Positions 12,246-24,818 of a stretch of DNA of 64,000 nucleotides are shown here, in pieces. The stretch comes from Beaufortia kweichowensis (Eukaryota; Chordata; Actinopteri; Cypriniformes; Gastromyzontidae). How positions within the stretch are numbered: the stretch's first letter is position 1; the number at the start of each line of letters is the position of its first letter. The notes beneath the pieces are model-generated. The model made no database searches and was not told the origin of the DNA. It saw only the letters and a list, made by a program, of their open reading frames with translations. The translations under genes and the position numbers were made by a program. The stretch is taken from NCBI GenBank assembly GCA_019155185.1, contig CM032813.1:4695001-4759000 (forward strand), read 5' to 3'.

Positions 12246-12546
12246 TAACAAAGACCTCGTTGTTCTTTCGTTCCCAGAATTCCTGCATTCCATACCAAAT
12301 TTCTCATTTTTCCTCTTTCAGCTTCGTTTTCTCTCTCTCGACTCGGCTGAAGACATCAACGAGCAGATCTCTCACGTCCACGCTGATGCTGATTCTGACA
12401 GCTCGTCAATTGATTCGTCCATCACTGTTTGTCCAGCTGAATGGTTAGTGGTGATATTGAGTGTCTATTATCAGAAGTGTGCAATTAACATTGGTACTTT
12501 TCCTCAGAAAGACGCTATTGTCAGACTCCCCGTAGCGTGCCCTTAA
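12220..12546 (+). other. ATG-less 108-codon open frame with exon-like borders (hypothetical)
   Basis: One plus-strand frame stays open from just after a TAG (12217-12219) to a TAA (12544-12546), with no in-frame ATG, so it would be missed by ATG-based ORF finding. Inside it, a pyrimidine-rich tract ending TTTTTCCTCTTTCAG (12307-12321) resembles a 3' splice site. The following segment (12322-12440) translates to acidic, Ser-rich sequence with stretches such as SLDSAEDINEQISHV and DADSDSSSIDSS, and it is followed by G/GTTAGTG, a weak 5' splice-like site. I do not recognise the protein. A second frame is also open over much of the region (62 codons from 12260). This could be an exon of an unknown gene, or simply stop-poor conserved noncoding DNA. 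Confidence 0.25.
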
Positions 12547-12809
12547 CAGGGTCCATTTTGAGCCGTTGTCATTGTTCTCTGCTCTTTAAATGACATTTGA
12601 TCATATTTATGTCAAAACACACACATGAAGGGCAAATCACAGGTCTGGTGTGGAGTGGACGGATGAAGTGCATCAGGATCAATCTGAATATGGAATATGA
12701 AGGTCGTTCCCAGACACTCCTGGATCTTCTGTCCTTCTGAGGCCTTTGCTCATGTCAAAGCCTCGGGTTCAGATAACAGCAGAAAGGCCAGTGAATGAAC
12801 AATAAAGGA

Positions 12810-13340
12810 CCAATTTCATTTAGATGAAAGGAAAACGGAGAATAAAAAATGATAACGTAACATTTCCAATCCCAGACCTCCAAAAGCGTCTCCTCTCATT
12901 AACACTTCCCCATTGAATCGGCACGAGCGGGGTTAAAAAGCCATTTAAGAGGCACCCGGAGAAACAATGCCGGACCAAAAAAAGACAATAAATAAGATTT
13001 CATGTGCATATTTGTAATTTAACATCAAAAGACACTCCAATATAGACCTCTGTAGCTGCTGTTCTTTAATGAACGGACCCCCCCCTCCCTCCTTAATCAC
13101 ATTCAAATTGGTTAGTGTTCAGAAAATAGAAATATGTATTAGATAGCAATAAATTTTCATCATTGGCTAAGCCTGCTGCTTAATTGTCCTGTCCCAGGGC
13201 TTTGAAATTTCATTGTTCGTTAGGTGCTTAAGTCCCCCATCTCATTTTGTCTCTGTGACATTAGTGCTGAGGGCTCTAATACTCGAATAATTTGAATGGG
13301 GATTTGCATGATAGAGCGGGGGAGCATTAAAATATAGGGG
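12810..13340. promoter_or_regulatory. candidate conserved noncoding element with octamer motif
   Basis: Low-repeat sequence with runs such as CATTTAGATGAAAGG, GGTTAAAAAGCCATTTAAG and TTCATCATTGGCTAAGC. An octamer motif (ATTTGCAT, the complement of ATGCAAAT, bound by POU factors) lies at about 13301-13308, inside a loose GCTCTA...TAGAGC inverted pair. The block ends in an ordinary AT-rich stretch. Enhancer status is inferred. Confidence 0.45.
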
Positions 13341-13344
13341 GGAA

Positions 13345-14980
13345 CAAATGAAAACGGGGGAAACGGCTCCTTTCACTTCAAAAGTCACTTTGTTCAAAGT
13401 CAAATCACAATATTTAAAGATACGCTATCTGTTTTTTTTTCTCCGTTTCCCAGGGTTTGGACGTCAGATTTCGTTAGTTGTCATTTTAGCCATCACATAT
13501 GTATGTCCTGGTGTTGTATCGGCTTTTTCAGTTCAGTTTAGAGGGGAAAGTGATGTGGCATTAAGTTTGTGTTTCCCTAATTTTGTTTTTTCTATCTTTT
13601 TTCTTCTGCATAAGGATTTATCCATTTGATGACATCTGTCTCCAGGACTTGTTAAAAATGCTGAGTAAACTTTGTACTGTAAACACATTGCAAAAACTTT
13701 TTATATACAGTGTAAAAGCTTTCAGTAGTTTTAAGGTAACCACAAAATGCATTGGTAGTGGTAATATTGGTTAAAATATTATTTAATATGTCTTAGCTGG
13801 GGAATTTTTTCCTAGTAGGCTTTTGGTCACTGTATGTTTTAATGAAAAGTGAAAGGCAACTGAGGCAGAAACAACAACAAAAAATGTTTTTTCCAGAATG
13901 CCGCACTGTCTGGATTTGTTAGCTGACAGGGTCTCAGTGGCAGGTTGCTTACTGAAACTAATAGTGTGGAAAAAGAGTTTAAGTCTGGCATTGGACACTG
14001 GATTTCTCCATCGCACCAGTCCTGAATAATGTAGTTTCTCCTCCGTTTCCAATGTCCATAATTAGACACTTTTAGATCACCATTAATGAACAGTCAGAGT
14101 AAAAAAAACAAGGAAATATTAATACAACACCTTGAAGCCCTTAAAAGGGATCATTTGAATAATAACTAGGTTAAAAACTAATAATTAAGTGAGGAAAAAA
14201 TGAATGAATGTGCCTCATCTAAGCCAAAGTACTCGCTCTCTCTCAAACCAGCCAAGCAGAGATGGCCAGGCTTTTGTTGGTGAGATTTACTAAATGAATT
14301 TATTATCTTAATGCCCTTTAACTGCAAATTAAACAGACGTCTTGGCCATTGTTTCAATGGGAAGTCATTCCTGGAGGTACTTTTCAGTCTGTCATTCAGC
14401 AGTAATGGACGGGAGAGAGGCAGAGAAAGGCTCAGGCGGTCATTGAGAGGTTACTCTTTTTCTCTCACGAGTCTGATCATTTGACAGAGATATAAAGATC
14501 TGCACTCCACAAATAAATAGCTGCCTGAAAGTACGTCTTGTGCTAGTCGTTTGGCGATAATTGTTAACAATTTCAGTTGTGGCTTTTTAAATGAGTTTGT
14601 ATGGATATATTTATTAGGACATTCAAAATGTGACACAGAAATTGGAGCAGGAAAACACTTTGCAACCTCTTTCTAATCAAAGGTTTACATCGTAGGCAAG
14701 TCGTATGGAATATAATAATGTCTGTTGTTTGGGAGACTTTCTATATAAATTGGATGACTTCTCAGTCAGTTGGTCTGATTTTCTTCCTCATTAGATGTTG
14801 ACAACTGCACCTTTCTTGTAGTGTGTGAACCCTACAAAAAAGAAAAATATTAATGAAAAAATATATATAAAGTAAATAAATAGTGTTAACATTTTAGTAT
14901 AAGTTAACCTCTTAAATGAAGCACAAAAACATTTATTTTCTTAGCAAGATGTTGCCAAATTATTGAAAGATTTAAGCTTT
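13345..14980. other. noncoding DNA, no gene recognised
   Basis: Small open frames here (93 codons at 13348 plus, 89 and 76 codons at 13783-14069 minus) have no recognisable domains, lack convincing splice sites and overlap in different frames. The part at 14200-14450 is better composed and might be conserved. The rest is AT-rich. Confidence 0.5.
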
Positions 14981-14983
14981 AAA

Positions 14984-15134
<151 letters not shown>

Positions 15135-15139
15135 AGATC

Positions 15140-17640
15140 CAGTGATCCAGTGTTAGCATCTCATTCATTATTTTCCAGGGCTATTATTTGCATTCAGACC
15201 CTTATTAGTTAATTTTTAGTGGAATCCAAATGTCATATTCTGGCAAATAAAACCAAGGTTCTTTTCCCTTTGAGGTCAGTGTTTCTTTATTGCTGGGGTC
15301 TGAGATAATGAGCCTGCGCTGGGCGACCTTACAACGGCAGTTTTTTTTAAGAGCAGGGCATGCGGGGGCAGAGGGGGCAATACAAAACAACAAAACAACA
15401 ACAAGCGCTGGTGTTTGGCACAGCGTGTGCACAGAAGCCTCATGTGGTAGCTTTATTGGATAAACTGCAGTCTATTAGACACTGTGAATAAGCTTCTAAT
15501 TAAAAACAGTTTGGTAGACGGCAGTAATTGCATCTTGTTAAATCTGGCTTTTATTTCAAGCGCAAAGGAGGCGATTCATAGTGTAATGGTGGGAAATAAT
15601 GCTGCATGGTTTGCATGTGTACAAGGACACACAACGCAACATACAGCATGTCTTGTGAAATGCGTAATAAGTGACCCCCTCAGTCTATCTCGAACACTCT
15701 ATGCTTTTTAATTTGATCTCTCTTTAACTAAAACTGTTTAAGTAAGCCATCATACCTGCACCCATCCAGTGGCTTTTTTTGAATGTCCCAATATGACAGA
15801 AGTTTGTCCTGTGTTTGAATAATAATGTATTCTAATAATCTGTCTTTTTCAAGTCTGTACCTCCACCTACTTATCTCACTTTAGTCCAATTCATATTGAG
15901 ATGTGTCATTCCACCCCGTAATATCCTTCTTTCATTCTTTCTCATTATTTTGTCCATGGCTTGTCATTAATATGCATCAGGAATTATGTATCTAAATAAT
16001 GCTGGCACATGAAGATGGAATATAAAAATGTTCAGAAATGTCAGGTTCTTTTCTGGTAGATGGGAATTGTGATCTTGTCATTAAGAGTTAAATGATTGTC
16101 CGATCACAATTAGCATTATAAATGTAGGTATACTTTGAATGAAGATGGCATGACTGTGTTGTTTCAGTGTTTCTTCAGTTTCATTCATTGTATTTTTTCT
16201 CTTTCATCTTCCTAGTTTATTTATGGCAGATGAAGAGGAAAATTGTATTGCTCAGAATTGACGGTTACTCTTTTATCCCTCAGAGGATGTTATTGATTTC
16301 TCAGATATGTTTCATTTATGTTTTCATTCTCACTTATGTTTCAATAAATTCTTCTTTTTAATCAGTTTGGCTCATAAGGGTTACCTAGAATGAAAAACAA
16401 ACACAAGACAATTGTGCTATAAACAATAAGATACTGCTATAAAATGAATGTGGAGAGCATAGACAAAACATGCTGCTCCTTAAAAAAATAGATAAGAAAT
16501 CATTTAACTGCAGTTTGAGACATTGTCAGCTGATATGTGAGATTCTCAGAAGAAAAACATGAGAAGCAGAAGTATTAGAGAGTCTTCATTTGCTAATCGC
16601 ATTGCTTTCCAGGAAACACACTAAATCCTTAAGCAACAACAAATAAATAATTAAAGACCCACTTTAGTGAACGTGATAGTTAACCGCACTGTACAAATAG
16701 GCCTGTCTTTCTTTCCCCAAACTGTCTGTTTAGATTAATGGGCTTCTTCACTGCTGTGCCACATAGGAATTCCTGTTTCCTTATTAGATTTGGGAACGTC
16801 AAGTATTAAAATTCATTTTATTCCTATTCCATTAAAAGCTTTTGATATTTATATAATTCATCAGTAAACAAACCTTATAAAATTCTGTAGTGCCATCGCT
16901 GATTTCAAATGAGACTTAATGAGCAAATCCGGGATCAGAAATTCATCCCTGCTCCTCCTGAATATTCAATGGGATACATATATATGTATATGCTAATGGT
17001 TGAGTTTAGACATATGTAGTGAGCTCTTAGCATACTAATAGGTCACGGAAGACATAGGGCATGAATCTATGTCTTTAAGCCAATCACAGATGTAAGGGAA
17101 GACAGAAGAGGTTAAACACATAGATATATGTGCATAGGTAATGACACCACTTTCATTTGCAGCTATATTACACACCTATAGAAAACGTTTTATGTTGTGA
17201 TCTTCTGAAACGTATATGTATTATGACCTCCTAAACTAGCTTTTATATGTGATGCTGTTACCTAACTTTAATGGATTTAACAATTGCATTTTGTAGTCTG
17301 TGATCTGTGATCCCACCTTGCACATTATAATTTTTGTGCAAAGGTTGTGATAACGTTTTTACCCTTCGTTCTCAATATGACAGATGTGAGAGTTGTAATC
17401 TAACAAATTTGTATTTTCATAGCGTTGTGAAATGTTGTGATGACATTTTGAGCTTGCTGGGATTCCAACGCTCAGACATTGAATCCCAGTTTCCCTTATT
17501 TTCATTATTCAGATTTTTCCAAAAATTATTCTTAATAGTGCTAACTCCCTGTCGGTCCACGTTAATCCCTTCTAAGGTGAAAGAGTTTTCACCTTAATTT
17601 CAGAATTTTGAGCACCTTTACAGTGGCGGTTTGATAGCGT
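15140..17640. other. noncoding DNA, no gene recognised
   Basis: AT-rich single-copy DNA. The frames at 15205-15432 (minus), 15484-15711 (plus) and 17334-17597 (plus, Cys-rich at its start but without a metal-binding spacing I recognise) show no supporting features. No transposon ends were seen. The stretch near 16900-17000 (AATATTCAATGGG, GCTAATGG) could be weakly conserved. Confidence 0.5.
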
Positions 17641-18080
17641 GGTGCGCTGCGTTACGGTCAGTGTGTGTCCACATTTGGAGAGATTAATGGAGAATACTGT
17701 TCCTGTGACCTTTCCTCATAGAGATGGAGGTGAGGCGAGTCATTAATGCTTCTTATGTGGTAATTAACGAGCCCCATCCCCCATCACCCCCTATCCGGCT
17801 CTAGCAGCCACCCCCACGCCAGGAAAGAGTGTGCAAAAAAAGATGACCGGCGAATGAAAGTGATCATTTAATTAGGCTTATGTGCATATCTGGCGATAGC
17901 CAAAGAGAGGTGTCAGATTTTAACGGCTGCACTAAATTACGAGCACTACCACCTACAGCTCACCGCGCTTGGACAAGACACGACACCGGCACGCTAGTTA
18001 TTCCACAAATAGTTGCAGCACGCTTCCTGTGTGCCGATTAAGTGGCATCAGGAAATCAGGAGAAGGTCATGTGTGTCCAC
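17640..18080. promoter_or_regulatory. candidate conserved noncoding element
   Basis: A block of non-repetitive, balanced sequence: GTCATTAATGCTTC, GGTAATTAACGAGC, GATCATTTAATTAGGC, CTATCCGGCTC and ACGCTAGTTATTCC, with CpGs uncommon in the flanks. Homeodomain-type TAAT cores recur. This looks like an enhancer-class CNE of a gene desert; no alignment was possible. Confidence 0.45.
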
Positions 18081-18276
18081 AGCTTTGAAGCGATGCTAAT
18101 CTTCAGGTATTTTTCAAGGCGAATGATAAGCAATTATTTTGGAGCATGTTTGGAACAGTGTGTATGGTATGTGGTAATAGAAGTGAATTAGATGTCAACC
18201 CCGCTGCTCAGACGCAAAGACAGCGATGAAAAGCCAGGTCAGAAGAAGGTCAGAAATGTGATGAAAATGAATAAAA

Positions 18277-18582
18277 TTAACCTGATAACTGTTACTGCAC
18301 ATATTAAGCATACACATGAAAATTTACTATCCAAACTACTTTTTACATTTGAAATATTTTGCTTTTAACTTTTTTTAATTTAAGGTATTTTTAAGTGTAA
18401 CATTAACATTACATTTTTAATATATTTTTTAGTTGATGTTTATTTGTCAAATATTTGTTTTAGATGCTTAGACCTTTTCATCTATATAGTTTGTCATTAT
18501 TAAATTGGAATTCAACAATGAAATATTAAAGTGAATAGTGAAATATATTCCACCTGTGAAACAGTGACAGTTAACAGGTTAA
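18277..18582 (+). mobile_element. TTAA-flanked MITE (piggyBac-like), copy B, complete
   Basis: The best copy of the family. The left end reads TTAACCTGATAACTGTTAC and the right end GTGACAGTTAACAGGTTAA. With TTAA taken as the target-site duplication (18277-18280 and 18579-18582), the element is 298 bp with inverted ends CCTG...CAGG of about 15 bp. TTAA duplication with short terminal repeats is the hallmark of piggyBac-type transposition. The interior is AT-rich and non-coding, so mobility would have depended on a transposase from elsewhere. Confidence 0.88.
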
Positions 18583-18879
18583 TGTAAAAAAAAATACAAT
18601 TTTCTATAGTCAATCATTTTTTTTCTTATACTGAGCTGTAAAATAGTTCATTGGCTGCAAATGGATCTCTATACAGTTATTTAAAAATAACTCTTATTTA
18701 GTAATCATACAACAGGAAAATGTATAAAAAAATCCTATAAGTTCATTGTCAAAAAGGATGGGTCACCTGGAGGTCATGACCTCTGAAAGCAACACTTCAC
18801 TGCCCTGCTTCTAGTCTCCACAGTGCAATACTTTCTTCAAACACAACAATCCACTAGCGTGTTTGGCTTGTCCTTCCCG

Positions 18880-19110
18880 CACAGCTACCTCGCCTCTGAT
18901 TGCCCCTCTGGCTCTGACTCCAACCCTTTCTTACGCGTGCGGATGATTGATGTGGCTCGTGCTACGACCCAGCTTCATTAGCGCAAATGTCATTCCTGCC
19001 ACGGCAACTAACGCTTCTGCCTCGGCAATATTTTACCATTTCTCTTCTAATTGAGTTTAGAGTTAAAAATGTATGAGTGTATTAATTGTTTTGTGACATT
19101 GGAAGGGAGT
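18880..19110. promoter_or_regulatory. candidate conserved noncoding element
   Basis: Balanced block with GCGTGCGGATGATTGATG, CTTCATTAGCGCAAATGTC, CGGCAACTAACG and TTCTAATTGAG. It stands out from AT-rich flanks and contains several homeodomain or PBX-like cores. Function is inferred. Confidence 0.4.
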
Positions 19111-19439
19111 TTGGGTGACAAAGAGGACCTTCCATGCAGAGTCCAGGCTATATGATTCAAGGCCATACAGTATTTTCCAGCGCTTTTGTATGACTGTTAC
19201 CCGGGGGAATAAAACAAGAGGACCCTCCTACTGAGGAGGGATATATAAATGCCAATTTAGGCCTAACAGATGCCAAAATTTACATGCATAGCTCTTAAAA
19301 ATGATTTGTGAAGTTAAAGAACTTTACCAACTGCTTTTAGATGTTTTATTTCATGGTGAGGTACTTTTTTACTGTTTACTTATTTGACATGTAATGCAAT
19401 TTGATGTTTTTAAATAGCAATATAATTTGTTTTTCAGTA

Positions 19440-19791
19440 TGAATATTAAAAAAATATCTTGTTTTGCAGAATAAATATGTTAAATCAGGATATATTTTCT
19501 TGATAAGCAAAATGACATAAGATATTAATCCTTGTTTGATGAAAAATGTATGAAGTGTATGCTTTTAAAACAAAAATTTCTGCCAATGGGGTAAAAAAAG
19601 TTTTGCCTTGAGTTTTGCTATTTAATTAAATGCCTAATTTATTTTTATTACCCTATTGTCAGATTTTTAAACTTTAATATCTTAGTTAATTTTGCTTATC
19701 AAAAAAAGTGTATACTTATTTAGGATTTTTTTAGATATTTGTTTTGCAAAACAAGACAAAAATACTAAGTAAGAAATTCATTTTGCAGCAC
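19440..19791. mobile_element. palindromic teleost MITE of the ACTAAGTAAGAAA type, left end eroded
   Basis: The right end has AAACAAGACAAAAATACTAA then GTAAGAAATTCATTTTGCAG, the usual end of a well-known fish element whose two halves are near-inverted copies. Matching left-half parts are visible (ATCTTGTTTTGCAG and TTTTCTTGATAAGCAAAATG, the latter pairing with TTTTGCTTATCAAAAAAAG near 19694), as is the characteristic centre CTGCCAATGGGGTAA. The first bases of the left end are not recognisable. No coding capacity. Confidence 0.75.
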
Positions 19792-19794
19792 AGT

Positions 19795-21430
19795 CTGTCA
19801 AATAAACATTACTGCACTTTTACTATAATAAACCATGATTAAAATCAGAACACCTGAGCATTATGACAGCGAGTTTAACACATGCCAGCACGACTCGCGT
19901 GTAGAAAAATCTAGTTTGGCTTCTTAATGTTACACAAAGTCTTCTTAGCGTGTGTGTGTCGCATGCAATATTTCTCAAGGCTGAGCAAACAACAGACAGA
20001 TGGAGTTCATCTGCTCTTAGGCTTCATGCTGAAAGCGGCTCTCTTTGTAAACTTCTTCGCCCACCTCAAAGAACAACTGCTACTGTAACGCTGCTTAGCT
20101 ATAGCATACCCATCTGAGGATGGACAGGAGCGATTACTGTACTTTAATGGATGTGTGTGTGCAGGGTACATTGTCTGCTGAACGCTATTACACTGTTCTA
20201 CTGTTTGTCTCCATTTATTCCCTGTTCTTTTCCCTCCTTCTTTTCCACTCAATTTGACCCAGCTGTGAAAACTATCCTGGTGGTGCGGGTGCCGTCTGGC
20301 GGGTCTGGTCTGGTCGTGCAGTAGGTGAGGGACCGCTGAGACAGTGAGCCTAATGCTCTCCACATGTTACTGTCTGGAAAGCGGCCCTTCAGTTAGTCAT
20401 CCGTATGGAAAGCTCTACGTTAGCATGCGGCTGGCCAGACTGCTGGACCATGCTGGACCAGACACCTCCCAAAATCATCTCTCAGATGACCCCGCCTCCA
20501 ACTCGCCCCTTTTAATTTGATTAGAGAAACTATGTTGCATAACTGTTTATGTTTATAATAAGAGCTGTCATTCTGCTCTGTGTTTTGTGGATTTGAAACC
20601 GGACTGTATGGGTGGTGCGGAGTGGAAAAGAGTGAATTTGCCCGGAGCAAAGAGTCTTTTTTTAGAAAGTTAAAGTATCTGTGTTTTCTCTAGCTGCAGG
20701 ATCAGGAGTGGGATTTCGCTCACCAATTAGGATTGAGCCTGCGTTGAGCGGGACATGGAAAACCAGGAGTGGAGTTGAATTAGTGAATGCTTTTATTGGA
20801 AAGTGGAAGTTGTTGTCATTTAATTGTACTTGCATAATTGATTGTGGTCTGTGCATTGCATAGCAAAATGCAAAACTCAATGCTTTGGCGTCTTTGGAAA
20901 CTATTTTCTTAGGCAGACGAAATGTATACAAACTACGTTAGAACGTTAAATTTTGTCTGAGTAGTTCAATACGAATTTCTCTCGTATAAGTATAATGCAC
21001 AACATTGCTCATGCACATGGCGTAAATGTCGTTTAAATGTCTTTTTTCTTATATGTCAAACAGTCCAATTCATAGTACAAACATTTGTGAAGACTTCGCT
21101 CACTGTGGGTCAGATATCAAGCCCCTTAACCCCAGTACTGTTGTGATGCTCAGCACATGTGGCTGTGCTCTACGACCGGCTGTCCTTCTGAACTGCAAGT
21201 AAAGCCGTTCTATTCCTGTCCTCCTTCTTCTAGAGACACAATGAACTGTTGAAAATGTAATTGCTTTCCTGATCTAACCACCATATGCCGTTCAAAAGCC
21301 CCTCACTCACTCCAGTGGGCAGCCGCTCAGATGATCTCACCCCACTGTATGCAGACAAAAGAGTCTTCTTATTAAAGAATGGAGCCGCAGAGACGTGACA
21401 AAGACAGTGGAACATGGACGAGAGATTTTT
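19795..21430. other. noncoding DNA, no gene recognised
   Basis: Contains a 118-codon minus-strand frame (20007-20363) rich in basic and Ser residues, with no recognisable domain and no splice support. It also contains a small tandem CTGGACCATG repeat at about 20440-20460. Composition is moderate. Parts of 20400-20900 could be conserved noncoding sequence, but motifs do not decide it. Confidence 0.45.
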
Positions 21431-21439
21431 TTCTGACAT

Positions 21440-21620
21440 ACTCAAAGAATTTCGTACAATGTTGGTGCCAGATATTAATTACTGTGTGGCAAAGGCATGA
21501 TGGCTATGAATTGACGCGCTGATGGAGAATGTGTTGAGAAGATTAATTGACAGAATGGCTGGTGGTCAAGCTGCTCCGGAGATCAGGCACAACAGACATT
21601 CCAGGAATTTTGTTTATTTG
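21440..21620. promoter_or_regulatory. candidate conserved noncoding element
   Basis: AGATATTAATTACTGTGTGG, AAGATTAATTGACAG and GAATTTTGTTTATTTG sit in a stop-rich, non-repetitive block. Two TTAATT homeodomain cores and a forkhead-like TGTTTATTT are present. Inference only. Confidence 0.35.
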
Positions 21621-21780
21621 AAACATTTTAATAATTGTTTGTGAATCACAGATAATCTTTCGAGGTTGAAGCTTTAATGCATTAATTTATCATTTTAACA
21701 GTGTTCTAAAATAATACTCATAATATCATAATAATATTTTCAGTTTTTTTATAGTTTTAGCTCCAGACATATTCACCAAT

Positions 21781-21838
21781 TTTATTATTATTATTGTTAT
21801 TATTATTATTATATTATTATTATTATTATTATTATTAT

Positions 21839-21882
<44 letters not shown>
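21781..21882. repeat. compound trinucleotide repeat (TTA)n then (GTA)n
   Basis: About 60 bp of TTA repeats with two small interruptions is followed, without a break in register, by about 42 bp of GTA repeats. A single T-to-G change spreading by slippage explains the switch. It ends about 30 bp before the SINE that follows. Confidence 0.95.
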
Positions 21883-21914
21883 AAAATTATTAAAACTATA
21901 TGTTCCTGTTACTA

Positions 21915-22045
21915 CCAACTAGTAGAGCATTGCATTAGCAACACAAAGTTTGTGGGTTTGATTCCCAGGGAACAAACTGATTAAAATATTGATACGGCTT
22001 GAATGCACTGTAGTTCGCTTTGGATAAAAGCCTCTGAAAAATGAA
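21915..22045 (+). mobile_element. tRNA-derived SINE (cyprinid/teleost type)
   Basis: The left part resembles a tRNA: TAGTAGAGCATTGCATTAGC carries the degraded A box, and GGTTTGATTCC at 21955-21965 is a near-perfect B box (consensus GGTTCGANNCC), the internal RNA polymerase III promoter. The right part has the conserved teleost 3' domain: GAATGCACTGTAGTTCGC then TTTGGATAAAAGCCTCTG. No poly-A or clear target duplication is visible. It is a retroposon copy, not a functional tRNA gene. Confidence 0.85.
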
Positions 22046-22049
22046 TTAA

Positions 22050-24420
22050 CAACTTGGTTGAACCCTGAATAGATATGTATACCCTGACCCTGGAACAATC
22101 CCTGCCACCATGTAGAATAACACATGTAATGCAGAAGCTCCAACAGCTCCTCCCACGCACAGCGCTGGAATAGTGTGTTTAAAGAAAACACATACAAGTA
22201 AAAAGCTTTTTGTGGTGGGTGAGGTAGAGATAGATGAGATGAAATGAGTGGAAGAGATCAATAAAATGAAAACGGAATACAGTAATAAATGTCTCGCCTT
22301 TAGAAAGCGGTGCAGAAGTATTGCTGTTCCTTACCAGGTCGACTTGTGATGTCTGTGTTAGACTTGGCAACAAGTGAATTAGCCTCCGGAAGAAATCAAA
22401 GAAAAGCAAGGAAAATCAATAGCAACAAAGTAGAAGTTTTTCATTACGTTCCACAGCTATTGAATCAGCGCTGGCCGTTATCACTTTATCGGTTGGAGTC
22501 GCTGTACCACGGTCATTAACATCTCCTAGTCACGCTAGATCCTTCCGTTCCTGCTAGCGACGTCTCATCTCTGCCCTGCTCTTCTCGTACGACTAAAGTG
22601 ATGAAATATTGACCAGTTACTCCGGGATCCAACTCTATTGATCTCAACTTATCCAGCTGTTTATATCTGAACTTAAGGTTTAACTTGCATTGATTTTTTT
22701 GCCACCTTTGAGTTCTTAAGGTGCTGGCCTTTGCTACCCGCTAATTGGCTTAAACAAGGGAGGATTGTAGTCTTTACCTTACAGACTGAAACAAATTTGC
22801 CTTTAGAAAAAAATGTAAGATTTAAAGATGCATTTGTTTCACCATGGCAGATTTTCTTTTTAGTTTTTTTTAAAGTTTTGTTACACCTACGCAGCAGAGA
22901 TTTTTTTTTTTTATTGCAGATGCACATAAGTCAGAAATCACAAAGCTTATGAGTAAGCTTTCACAGAACATTTTTGTTTGCATTCTTTAAAAATAGGGAA
23001 TTTTGATTTTTGAATATTTTGAATATTTGCTTTTAATAGTGCTGACTTAATAATGTTAAATGAGCATTGCCCCAGCGTTGCCTCAGTATGTTTTGAAAAG
23101 ATTTTTGATAATGGTAAGTAAGTAAACTCTCACGCTGACACAATATTGACCAGCGTGAGTAAACCAAACGCAGTATCCGAGAAGATAAAATGCCAATGCT
23201 TGTATTTGTTTTCTGTCAGGTGACAAGGTTAACACGCAAGCAGCACACGGACATGAAATCAATTCGGTAGTCTTCTTATCTGTGTGAAACCATTAGACTG
23301 ATGGTACCAGTCTATAATTCGAGCCAGTGAATGCGTTACAGAGTTAACACTTCTATTACATTCATGCAGCTTTGTTTTGTTATATTATTTATCTTTTTAT
23401 TTTACCAGTCAACCTTGAATGCCAATAAGTATTTGACGACCGAAGAATGTGTCTAGCTCCTTGCGCAGATAGGCATTCAACTCTTTATAATGCAGTTGGT
23501 TTTAAAGCTGTTTACTGGTCATTGTATAAATGAAAAGAACAAGGCCTTGTAGCTTTGAGTGCAAAAATTAAGGCTTTTTATATTAGTGTAGGATGCTTCT
23601 ATGCCTTGACAACCAAAGCATGTTGTTTTTTCAGTTTCAAATGCTACCCATTTAAAAAATTAAATAAATCGCCATGTATTTTAAGATGGATTAAAAGCAT
23701 CTTTTCAGCTTTTAAAGTTTATTTTATTGCAAGTTGTGTGTATTATCAAAGCGTATAGTGTTCATATACCAGTCATACTGATAATCAGTGCTTCAGTTGG
23801 GGGTGGAAAGGCCCTTTGTGCTCTCTGAGGACTAATTCACACGTCTTTTGGTTAAAAGAGGCATCCTACCATATTTCAGACCGTGTTCTCCATGAGAGAG
23901 GTCTCCCAGGGCCATGGTCACATGACTGCCCCTTAATGAATATAAATGTCAAAAATACAAGGAGAGAGAGGCTTCTCATTGGGTATGAATGCAAACAAGG
24001 CATCACTTGCTACCCTTTGGCCTTTTTTCAAAATCACTACCCTTGTGTCAAGTCCTTAATGTTCAATGACTGCTCACCAAATGTTTTGAATCTGTTCACT
24101 AAAGTTTTTATTATTGATCTTGAGTGGGTTTTTTGGTGGTTTTGAGATCAAAAAATTTTTTAAATGGTTTCTTCTAGATTTAAATAGAGAACCAACAGTT
24201 TTCATTTTTCTTATTTTTAATTTCATTTTTTATTTTTTATAATTATATATAAATATATATATATAAATATATAATTATATGTAAATATATAAAATTATAT
24301 ATTTATTTTAATTTTACTATATATTATCTATAGTATTATTTCATTATACTATAGACTTTCTCAAAAGATCTCACTAATTTCTCAGATAATTCTATGATTT
24401 GCCATAAAACCAAAGTCTGC
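22050..24420. other. noncoding DNA, no gene recognised; AT tract near 24240
   Basis: Scattered short open frames (up to 109 codons at 23816-24145 plus) have no recognisable domain. The sequence at about 22370-22640 and 23090-23350 is better composed than the rest. An ATATAAATATATAATTA-type low-complexity stretch occupies about 24236-24360. Confidence 0.5.
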
Positions 24421-24426
24421 AATCAA

Positions 24427-24818
24427 GTGTAACCCTGTCAGTGAAAACCAAGCTAAAGTCATTTGCGATTCACCATTTTGTACACAAAATCAACCTACAT
24501 AATGTTACAAACATTCTGTGAATATAACCTTGATATATTAAACACTGACTGAGTAAGATTAAAATCAATGTTTAGGAAACCAACTTGCTATTTTGTTTTC
24601 GGTGCAAAATAATAAAAGGTCAACAAAAGCATTGTTTTCTGCTTTAAAAATCACTACTGTCAGTAATATAAATGATAATTTAAGTAATAATTTCATCTGT
24701 CACTCACAGCAATAACTGCACATTACCTTTTTTCATTATTTTTATTTCTATGACTCTTTGATGTTTCTAATCTCATAATTAGATTTTAAGACTTTAGCCT
24801 GGATTTCACAAACAGAAA
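24427..24818. mobile_element. GACCCTG-type MITE, copy 2, long and diverged
   Basis: The left end reads TGTAACCCTGTCAGTGAAAA then CCAAGCTAAAGTC. The right part retains AGACTTTAGCCTGGATTTCA but the terminal CAGGGTCA is lost. Shared interior with copy 3 includes TATAACCTTGATAT and ACTGACTGAGTAAG, here close to the left half. At about 390 bp it is longer than the 225-bp copies, so it carries extra sequence in its right half or is a longer family variant. Confidence 0.7.

Noticed and set aside
21915..21990. tRNA gene
   Set aside because: The B box is good, but the rest cannot fold as a full tRNA and the sequence continues into the teleost SINE 3' domain.
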